A stretch of 64,000 bases of DNA from Dermacoccus abyssi (lineage in GTDB: Bacteria > Actinomycetota > Actinomycetes > Actinomycetales > Dermatophilaceae): NCBI RefSeq assembly GCF_034541975.1, contig NZ_JAVYJM010000001.1. One strand, given 5' to 3'. The notes below the pieces were generated by a model that did no database searches, was not told the origin of the DNA, and saw only the letters and a program-made list of their open reading frames with translations. Shown here piece by piece: positions 58,215 to 64,000 of the stretch. Position 1 is the first letter of the stretch, and each line of letters begins with the position of its first letter. The position numbers and the translations under genes are program-made.

Positions 58215-58257
58215 CCCGGCCATAGCCGGGCCGAGGTTACGCTGACCCGCAACCTCG
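58215..58257 (+). promoter_or_regulatory. Tandem hairpins in the purU upstream region
   Basis: CCCGGC-CATA-GCCGGG (58215-58230) followed directly by CGAGGTT/AACCTCG (58232-58238 and 58251-58257). With the rlmN terminator this makes three stems in 80 nt before purU. Whether they form a leader RNA or only terminators is not clear. Confidence 0.4.
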
Positions 58258-58280
58258 TCAGATCGATCGAAGAAGACCCC

Positions 58281-59144
58281 ATGAGCGAAGCCGGACGCGA
58301 GTTCGTCCTCACCGTCAGCTGCCCCGACCGCACCGGCATCACGCATGCCGTCTCCGGGGTGGCGCTTGAGAACGACCTGTCGATCGCCGACAGCCAGCAG
58401 TTCGCCGACCCGACGTCGGGGGAGTTCCACCTGCGTATGCACCTCACGCGCCAGGGGGAGCCCACGGATGTCGAGGCGGTGCGGGAGTCGTTCGCGCGCG
58501 TCGTCGAGGAGTTCGACATGACGCTCGGTTTGCACGACGCCAGCGAACGTCAGCGGGTCGTGCTCATGGTGAGCAGGCAGGGGCACTGCCTCAACGACCT
58601 GTTGTTCCGTGTCTCCACGGGGCAGCTGCCCATCGACGTCGTCGCCATCGTGAGCAACCACGAGGACTTCCGGGGCGTCGCCGAGTGGTACGGGCTGCCG
58701 TTCCACCACGTGCCGGTGACGAAGGAGACCAAGCCGCAGGCCGAGGCGGAGCTCCTGCGCATCATCGAGGAGACGAAGGCCGACACGGTCGTGCTCGCGC
58801 GGTACATGCAGGTGCTCTCGGAGGACCTGTGCGCGCGCCTGTCAGGGCGCGTCATCAACATCCACCACTCGCTCCTGCCGAGCTTCAAGGGCGCCAAGCC
58901 GTACACGCAGGCGCACGAGCGCGGCGTCAAGGTGATCGGTGCGACGGCGCACTACGTGACGGCGGACCTCGACGAGGGGCCGATCATCGAGCAGGACTTC
59001 CGCCGCGTCGACCACCGCATGACGCCCGCCCAGCTGTCGACCGCGGGTCAGGAACTCGAGGCCATGGCGCTCGCGCGTGCTCTCACGTGGCACGTCGAAC
59101 ACCGCGTGGTACTGCGCGGACGCCGTACCGTCGTCTTCGCCTGA
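58281..59144 (+). CDS. purU: Formyltetrahydrofolate deformylase
   Basis: Hydrolyses 10-formyl-THF to THF and formate, balancing one-carbon pools. 287 residues: an N-terminal ACT domain (VLTVSCPDRTGITHAVSGVAL), then the formyltransferase-like catalytic domain (RVVLMVSRQGHCLNDLLFRVSTGQLPIDVVAIVSNHEDF; VLARYMQVLSEDLCARLSGRVINIHHSLLPSFKGAKPYTQAHERGVKVIGATAHYVTADLDEGPIIEQD) with the catalytic Asn-His-Asp triad. GAAGAAG lies 5 nt upstream of the ATG. Stands alone, convergent with the LOG-family gene. Confidence 0.95.
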   Translation: MSEAGREFVLTVSCPDRTGITHAVSGVALENDLSIADSQQFADPTSGEFHLRMHLTRQGEPTDVEAVRESFARVVEEFDMTLGLHDASERQRVVLMVSRQGHCLNDLLFRVSTGQLPIDVVAIVSNHEDFRGVAEWYGLPFHHVPVTKETKPQAEAELLRIIEETKADTVVLARYMQVLSEDLCARLSGRVINIHHSLLPSFKGAKPYTQAHERGVKVIGATAHYVTADLDEGPIIEQDFRRVDHRMTPAQLSTAGQELEAMALARALTWHVEHRVVLRGRRTVVFA

Positions 59145-59156
59145 TCGCTCGTCACG

Positions 59157-60254
59157 TCAGGCCCGCGCGAGCACGATGTCGAGCGCCTCACCCGGCGTCT
59201 CGACGAGGTGCAGGTGTTCGGCGAATCGCTTGCCTTCGCTCAGCGCCGTGAGCGCCGGCCACACCGGAACCATTTCGGTCCACTGCCGCTGCCCGACCAG
59301 GACGAGTTCGGGCAGCGGCGCGTCGTCGGGGGCGTAGTAGAGCGGCGTGACGCTCTGGAAGATCTCCTGCACCGTGCCGGCTGCGCCCTCGAGGACGACG
59401 ACCGCGTCGTTCGAACCCGCGAGGAGGTCGTCCTCGCGCAGCGCGTTCGAGAAGTACTTGGCGATGGCATCACCGAACACGTTGGGCGGCTCGTGGCCGT
59501 AGAACCACGTCGGGATGCCGACGCTGCGCAGGTCGTCGCCCGAGCCGAGCAGCTCCTTCGCGCGGAATCCTGCGCTCGCCCACGCGCCGATGTCCGGGCG
59601 GAACGAGGGCACCTGCGCCACGACATCGAGGGCCTCGTCGAGTCGCCCCGTGCGATCCGCGGCGCCGAGGTTGGCCGCCTCCATCGCGCCCGGCCCGCCG
59701 CCGGTCAGAACGACGAGGCCTGCTTCCGCGAGACGCCGCGCAAGGTGCGCGATCTCCAGGAAGGCAGCCTCGTCACGTGACATCGCGTGCCCACCCATGA
59801 TGCCGACCGTGCGCCGACCGTCGAGGGCCTCCTGGAGCGCGTCGCGCATCGAGTCGTCGTGGAGCGCTCGCAGCGCCGTCGCGTAGGCGTCGTGACGGGC
59901 CGCGCAGTCACCGAACCACGCGTAGGCGCGGGCGTCGGGAGTCGCCTCGTACCCGGACGGCTCCAGGCCGTCGTACAGCTCGGTGGGGGAGTAGAGCGCG
60001 TGACGATAGGCGTCCACCGGCGCGCCGGGGTCCGCCGGAAAGATGATGGCGCCCCGGCGCGTGAGATCCATGGCGAGATCGCCCGGTACCTGACCGCCCA
60101 GCACGACGAGGCCGTCGAAGCGGTCCGCCGCCTCGCGCAGGCGGGTGCCCGCCGAACCGCTCAGGTCTACGTTCTGCAGTCGGAAGCCGTCGAGGCTGAC
60201 GGAGCCGTCGAGGGCCTCGTCGAGCTCGGCCGCCGAATGGATTTCGCGAAGCAT
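59157..60254 (-). CDS. LOG-family Rossmann-fold protein with an N-terminal extension
   Basis: A 365-residue member of the LOG/'lysine decarboxylase-like' nucleotide-binding family, whose characterised members cleave nucleoside monophosphates to base and ribose 5-phosphate. Family blocks: RTVGIMGGHAMSRDEAAFLEIAHLARRLAEAGLVVLTGGGPGAMEAANLGA and VFGDAIAKYFSNALREDDLLAGSNDAVVVLEGAAGTVQEIFQSVTPLYY. The catalytic motif normally reads PGGxGTxxE; here it is EGAAGTVQE, so the first two residues differ. The first ~130 residues are additional and contain a LDGFRLQNVDLS segment; I cannot name this domain. ATG 60254 is supported by CAAGGT six nt upstream. Confidence 0.82.
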   Translation of the reverse strand: MLREIHSAAELDEALDGSVSLDGFRLQNVDLSGSAGTRLREAADRFDGLVVLGGQVPGDLAMDLTRRGAIIFPADPGAPVDAYRHALYSPTELYDGLEPSGYEATPDARAYAWFGDCAARHDAYATALRALHDDSMRDALQEALDGRRTVGIMGGHAMSRDEAAFLEIAHLARRLAEAGLVVLTGGGPGAMEAANLGAADRTGRLDEALDVVAQVPSFRPDIGAWASAGFRAKELLGSGDDLRSVGIPTWFYGHEPPNVFGDAIAKYFSNALREDDLLAGSNDAVVVLEGAAGTVQEIFQSVTPLYYAPDDAPLPELVLVGQRQWTEMVPVWPALTALSEGKRFAEHLHLVETPGEALDIVLARA

Positions 60255-60260
60255 GCGCCA

Positions 60261-60266
60261 ACCTTG
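60261..60266 (-). promoter_or_regulatory. Candidate -10 element of the LOG-family gene
   Basis: CAAGGT (minus strand), exactly 6 nt before the ATG at 60254; divergent from prpE with 69 bp between starts. Confidence 0.5.
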
Positions 60267-60311
60267 GCACAAACGTCGGAATGAACTCACGCGTAACCCG
60301 TTGGCGGCGGG

Positions 60312-60317
60312 CAGGAT
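60312..60317 (+). promoter_or_regulatory. Candidate -10 element of prpE
   Basis: CAGGAT with exactly 6 nt to the ATG at 60324. Confidence 0.5.
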
Positions 60318-60323
60318 GTGTTC

Positions 60324-62234
60324 ATGGCCGACAACGATGTGACCTACGCCGAGGCGTACCAGCGCAGCATCGACGACCCCGAGGGTTTCTGGCTCGAGGC
60401 TGCCCGGGGCGTCGACTGGATCTCGCCGCCGAAGCAGGCGCTCGATTCGAGCAGCGCCCCGCTCTACCGCTGGTTCCCCGGGGCCCGGCTCAACACCTGT
60501 TACAACGCGCTCGACCGTCATGTCATCGCAGGCAATGCCGACGAGCTCGCGCTCATCCACGACAGCGCCGTCACCGGCGAGGTGCGCACCTTCACGTACG
60601 CGCAGCTCCTCGATGAGGTGGCCCGTGCGGCCGGTGTGCTCCAGGCCCTCGGCGTGGAGAAGGGCGACCGCGTCGTCATCTACATGCCGATGATCCCCGA
60701 GGCGGTCATCTCGATGCTCGCGTGCGCCCGCGTCGGCGCCGTGCACTCCGTGGTGTTCGGTGGCTTCGCGGCATCCGAGCTCGCTGCCCGCATCGACGAC
60801 GCGCAGCCGAAGGTCGTCCTGTCGGCCAGCTGCGGCGTCGAGCGCACACGCATCGTCGAGTACAAGCCGATGCTGGACGCCGCCCTCGAGAAGGCGACGC
60901 ACGAGGTGTCCCACTGTGTCATCGTCCAGCGCCCGCAGTACGAGGCCGAGATGGGCGAGCGCGACTTCGACTGGGAGAAGGTCATGGCGCCGGGCGCGGT
61001 GCAGCCCGCCGGGTGCGTCGCCGTCGAGGCCACCGATCCGCTCTACGTGCTCTACACCTCCGGAACCACCGGTCGCCCCAAGGGCATCGTGCGCGACAAC
61101 GGCGGTCACGCCGTGGCGCTCACGTGGTCGATGGCGAACATCTACGGCATGCGCACCGGCGACGTCTGGTTCACGGCAAGCGACGTCGGCTGGGTCGTGG
61201 GGCACTCCTACATCGTCTACGCGCCGCTCTTCGCGGGCCTCGCCACAGTGCTCTACGAGGGCAAGCCGGTGGGCACGCCCGACGCCGGAGCTTTCTGGCG
61301 CGTCATCGAGCAACACAAGGTGGCGGGCCTGTTCACCGCCCCCACCGCCATTCGGGCCATCAAGAAGGAAGACCCGAACGCGGAGCTCCTTGCCGAACGA
61401 GACATCTCGACGCTTCGGACGCTGTTCCTCGCGGGCGAACGCCTCGACCCCGACACCTACACGTGGGCGCACGAGAAGCTCGGCGTTCCCGTCGTCGACA
61501 ACTGGTGGCAGACCGAGACCGGCTGGCCGATCGTGGCGAACCCCACGGGCATCGAGACCTTCGAGGCCAAGCCCGGTTCGGCGACGAAGCCCAGCCCGGG
61601 ATACGACGTCCAGGTGCTCTCCCCGGACGGAGCGGTGCTCGAGCCGAACACCGAGGGCGCCGTCTGCATCAAGCTGCCGCTTCCCCCGGGCACGCTGCCG
61701 ACGCTGTGGCAGGACGACGAGCGCTACGTCAGTTCCTACCTGTCCGCCTTCGACGGCTACTACCTCACCGGTGACGGCGGGTACATCGACGAGGACGGGT
61801 ACGTGTGGATCATGGGCCGCACCGATGACGTGCTCAACGTCGCCGGTCACCGCCTCTCGACGGGTTCGCTCGAGGCGGCGCTCGCGGGGCACCCGGCCGT
61901 GGCCGAGTGCGCCGTCATCGGTGTGGCCGACCCGCTCAAGGGGCAGGTGCCGCGGGCCCTCGTCGTGCTCAAGTCGGGACGCGAGTTCAGCGACGCCGAG
62001 ATCGAGACGCTCGTCGACGAACTGCGGACGCGGGTGCGTGACGAGGTGGGTGCACTCGCATCGCTGAGCGCGGTCGACGTCGTCCAGGCGCTGCCCAAGA
62101 CCCGTTCGGGCAAGATCCTGCGCAAGACGATGCGCCAGATGGCCGACGGCGAGACGCCGCAGGTGCCGGGCACGATCGAGGACGCGGGCGTGCTTGACGC
62201 CCTGTCCGGAGTGCTCGGCCCCCGCGACGCCTGA
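60324..62234 (+). CDS. prpE: Propionyl-CoA synthetase (acyl-CoA synthetase)
   Basis: AMP-forming ligase that activates propionate (and probably acetate) to the CoA ester. 636 residues: ARLNTCYNALDRHVIAGN, the P-loop YVLYTSGTTGRPKGIVRDNGGHAVAL, TASDVGWVVGHSYIVYAPLF, NWWQTETGWPI, YLTGDGGYIDEDGYVWIMGRTDDVLNVAGHRLSTG and the catalytic lysine in PKTRSGKILRK. The segment YEGKPVGTPDAGAFWRVIEQHKV distinguishes PrpE from Acs. It fits with the glyoxylate-shunt genes as a short-chain-fatty-acid utilisation function, though it is 23 kb away. Confidence 0.93.
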   Translation: MADNDVTYAEAYQRSIDDPEGFWLEAARGVDWISPPKQALDSSSAPLYRWFPGARLNTCYNALDRHVIAGNADELALIHDSAVTGEVRTFTYAQLLDEVARAAGVLQALGVEKGDRVVIYMPMIPEAVISMLACARVGAVHSVVFGGFAASELAARIDDAQPKVVLSASCGVERTRIVEYKPMLDAALEKATHEVSHCVIVQRPQYEAEMGERDFDWEKVMAPGAVQPAGCVAVEATDPLYVLYTSGTTGRPKGIVRDNGGHAVALTWSMANIYGMRTGDVWFTASDVGWVVGHSYIVYAPLFAGLATVLYEGKPVGTPDAGAFWRVIEQHKVAGLFTAPTAIRAIKKEDPNAELLAERDISTLRTLFLAGERLDPDTYTWAHEKLGVPVVDNWWQTETGWPIVANPTGIETFEAKPGSATKPSPGYDVQVLSPDGAVLEPNTEGAVCIKLPLPPGTLPTLWQDDERYVSSYLSAFDGYYLTGDGGYIDEDGYVWIMGRTDDVLNVAGHRLSTGSLEAALAGHPAVAECAVIGVADPLKGQVPRALVVLKSGREFSDAEIETLVDELRTRVRDEVGALASLSAVDVVQALPKTRSGKILRKTMRQMADGETPQVPGTIEDAGVLDALSGVLGPRDA

Positions 62235-62237
62235 GGC

Positions 62238-63479
62238 TCAGGCCAGCTTCGTCGCCGTGAGCGTGAAGTCGCGCGCCCGCAGGCGCTCGACGTAGGGCAT
62301 GCCGAGCGCGACGGCGGGGGTGAGCACTCCGCCGTCCGCGCCGGTCGGCAGCTGCGGCAGGTCGCCTTCGGCCAGCGTGAGCGCGGCCTCGGCGAGCATG
62401 ACGACGGTGGCGTTGTACCCCGGGTCGCCCTGTGCCGCCACGACGCCGCGGTAGCGTGCGCCCGTCGTCGTGGTGGTGCGCAGGTCCATGCGGAAGAAGC
62501 CGTTGACGCGGGACTTCTCGTCCGGCCCGCTGCCCGGCTTGGGCACGAGGCGTTCCACGATCGGGCGAGCCTTCTGGCTGCCCAGCGCCGCGAAACCGCC
62601 CGCCAGGGCACCCGCGATGGCGTAGGCGCGCAGGCGTCCCTTGAGGCCGGCTCCGGCCTTCATCACCTCGCGGTAGCGGAACGTCTTGCCGTATCCGTGG
62701 CCGAACAGGGCGTTGCTGCGGCGCACGATGCGCGTGTTGTAGGAGGCCATGACGAAGGGCGCCGTCCAGGCCTCGACGTCGTCCGAGTACCCGACCTTGA
62801 GCGAGTCCTTGTACTCGCCCTCGGGCTCGGCGGCGCGTTCGGGGGAGAGGGAGAACTTGTCGCCGGCGATCTTGCGGCGTTCGGGCTGCGAGGCGATGTC
62901 GTCGGCCTGCTGCATGGCGGAGGCGACGGTGCCGCCGCTCATCCCGCCCTTCATCGAGGCGTAGACCGTGGTGTCCCCGAGGTCGCCGTCGCCGGCGTCA
63001 CGGGCGGTCTGCGCGGTGAGGAAGGCCGCCAGGTCGGACGGCACCGAGTCGTAACCACACGAGTTGACGATGCGCGCGCCCGAGGCGCGAGCCGCCTCGT
63101 CGTAGTGGTCGATGCAGTCGCGGGCGAAGAGCACCTCGCCCGTGAGGTCGACGTAGTGCGTGCCCGAGTTCGCGCAGGCACCGACGAGCGGCAGGCCGTG
63201 GCGGGCGTACGGACCGACCGTCGAGATGACGACGCGTGTGCTCTCGGCGAGAGCTCGCAGCGACGCCTCGTCGTTCGTATCGGCCTCGACGATGCCCCAT
63301 CCCGCGGCGTTCGCGCCGAGATTCTGACGAACCGTCTCAACTTTGGAGCGGGTGCGCCCGGCGAGGGCGATTCGGGTGCCGGCGGGTGCGTGGGCGGCCA
63401 GGTCTGCGGCTACGAGCTCGCCGACGAATCCTGTTGCGCCGAAAAGAATTACGTCGAATTCACGATCTGTTGAGGTCAT
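62238..63479 (-). CDS. Saccharopine-dehydrogenase-like / trans-acting enoyl reductase family protein
   Basis: A 413-residue oxidoreductase with an N-terminal NAD(P) Rossmann fold (FDVILFGATGFVGELVAADLAAHAPAGTRIALAGRTRSKVE), then VVISTVGPYARHGLPLVGACANSGTHYVDLTGEVLFARD and RIVNSCGYDSVPSDLAAFL, all typical of the saccharopine-dehydrogenase-like family that includes mycobacterial Rv2449c and the trans-acting enoyl reductase Rv2953. Partner and substrate are unknown here; no polyketide synthase is present in the window. ATG 63479 has TAGGCT seven nt upstream. Convergent with prpE, 3 bp between the stops. Confidence 0.88.
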   Translation of the reverse strand: MTSTDREFDVILFGATGFVGELVAADLAAHAPAGTRIALAGRTRSKVETVRQNLGANAAGWGIVEADTNDEASLRALAESTRVVISTVGPYARHGLPLVGACANSGTHYVDLTGEVLFARDCIDHYDEAARASGARIVNSCGYDSVPSDLAAFLTAQTARDAGDGDLGDTTVYASMKGGMSGGTVASAMQQADDIASQPERRKIAGDKFSLSPERAAEPEGEYKDSLKVGYSDDVEAWTAPFVMASYNTRIVRRSNALFGHGYGKTFRYREVMKAGAGLKGRLRAYAIAGALAGGFAALGSQKARPIVERLVPKPGSGPDEKSRVNGFFRMDLRTTTTTGARYRGVVAAQGDPGYNATVVMLAEAALTLAEGDLPQLPTGADGGVLTPAVALGMPYVERLRARDFTLTATKLA

Positions 63480-63486
63480 GTCGTCG

Positions 63487-63492
63487 AGCCTA
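63487..63492 (-). promoter_or_regulatory. Candidate -10 element of the saccharopine-dehydrogenase-like gene
   Basis: TAGGCT (minus strand), 7 nt before the ATG at 63479. Confidence 0.5.
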
Positions 63493-63591
63493 CCGGCTCG
63501 CCTGCGGCGAGGCCGATTTCCTCGTGATTCGTCTCAACTGGGAATCCGCCCGAGATGTGTGCCAATCTGTCCGCATGATGGATGGTGACGC

Positions 63592-64000
63592 ATGGCACTG
63601 AGCGCATTCGAGCTCTATTCGATCGGAATCGGGCCCTCCTCCTCACACACCGTCGGCCCGATGAGGGCAGCCGCACGCTTCCTCGACGTCCTGCGAAGCG
63701 AAGGCCACTTCGACGACGCGGCCCGAGTGCAGGTCGAACTCTGCGGCTCGCTCGGGCAGACGGGCCACGGCCACGGTTCCGACAAGGCCGTCGTCCTCGG
63801 ACTCATGGGGGAGGACCCGGAGACGGTCGACACCGACACTGCGGACGACCGCTTCCATGAGGTCAAGGAGTCGCACCGCATCATGTTGGGCGGCACGCGC
63901 GAGCTTCCGCTCGACGACGAAGACCTCGTGCTGCACCGTCGCAAGACGTTGCCCGGCCACCCCAACGGCATGATCGCCCGCGCCCTCGACGACGCCGGCA
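63592..64000 (+). CDS. sdaA: L-serine dehydratase, 3'-truncated by window edge
   Basis: Iron-sulfur-dependent L-serine ammonia-lyase producing pyruvate. The first 136 residues are visible and open to the window end: MALSAFELYSIGIGPSSSHTVGPMRAAARFLDVL is the family's N-terminal motif, followed by VQVELCGSLGQTGHGHGSDKAVVLGLMGEDPETVD, DDRFHEVKESHRIMLGG and LHRRKTLPGHPNGMIARALDD. The catalytic [4Fe-4S] cysteines lie in the missing C-terminal part. Start ATG 63592; the upstream 112 bp show no strong structure. Confidence 0.93.
   Translation, partial: MALSAFELYSIGIGPSSSHTVGPMRAAARFLDVLRSEGHFDDAARVQVELCGSLGQTGHGHGSDKAVVLGLMGEDPETVDTDTADDRFHEVKESHRIMLGGTRELPLDDEDLVLHRRKTLPGHPNGMIARALDDAG

Noticed and set aside
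60255..61892. 5' extension of the LOG-family frame to 911 codons
   Set aside because: The extension runs antisense through prpE; the -10 element and the ATG at 60254 define the real start.
1..64000. CRISPR arrays, insertion sequences, prophage, tRNA and rRNA genes
   Set aside because: No regularly spaced repeats, transposase or integrase frames (xerC is the housekeeping recombinase), and no cloverleaf-like or rRNA sequence recognised by eye.

Overview
The window is chromosomal DNA of a high-GC Gram-positive bacterium, an actinobacterium most likely in the Micrococcales. Evidence: strongly GC-rich third codon positions, GTG/TTG starts, zinc-ribbon forms of L28 and L32, actinobacteria-specific genes (DUF2469, RamB, DUF3515, an FbiD-like protein) and the gene order leuD-HU-cofC-plsC-gpsA-ddl-thiL-rpmB-recG-rsmD-coaD ... 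smc-ftsY-amt-glnK-glnD-ffh-rpsP-rimM-trmD-rplS-lepB-rnhB-comM-dprA-xerC-rpsB-tsf-pyrH-frr-cdsA-rlmN. A family such as Dermacoccaceae is a guess. No rRNA, tRNA, IS element, prophage, CRISPR array or plasmid feature is visible.

Layout. 1-6.8 kb: end of leuD, HU, a decayed CofC-like gene with a small partner, plsC-gpsA, a cysteine/methionine PLP enzyme, ddl and a DUF3515 lipoprotein. 6.9-18 kb: thiL, a sodium:solute symporter with a small membrane partner, rpmB, then two tight clusters, DAK2-recG-rsmD-coaD and DUF177-rpmF-rnc-mutM. 18-31 kb: a doubtful membrane ORF, map, smc, ftsY, the nitrogen unit amt-glnK-glnD, and ffh. 31-39 kb is a less conserved insert: a hydrolase, an amidohydrolase overlapping a two-domain GNAT protein, a small monooxygenase, and the glyoxylate shunt (aceB, aceA) divergent from a RamB-type regulator. 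39-58 kb: translation, secretion, DNA-uptake/repair, ribosome and lipid genes, with a TrmD-GNAT fusion. 58-64 kb: after rlmN the conserved order stops and gives way to purU, a LOG-family protein, prpE, a saccharopine-dehydrogenase-like enzyme and the start of an L-serine dehydratase.

How the genes work together. GlnD/GlnK/Amt form the ammonium-sensing module, with a GlnR-like box upstream. AceA/AceB/RamB and PrpE support growth on acetate, propionate and fatty acids. FtsY and Ffh form the signal-recognition pathway and LepB processes exported proteins. RimM/TrmD/KhpA/RlmN and the ribosomal proteins serve translation.

The strongest general signal is promoter architecture: about 19 of the transcription units start with a NANNNT -10 hexamer 6-8 nt before the start codon, 12 of them at exactly 6 nt, which implies widespread leaderless mRNAs and fixes many start codons. 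Terminators are long perfect stems (15-20 bp), usually without a U-tract. I did not find a convincing new multi-gene system. The best leads are the TrmD-GNAT fusion, the catalytically decayed CofC homologue, a terminator-like hairpin inside the lepB coding region, and a hairpin that masks the yraN ribosome-binding site.
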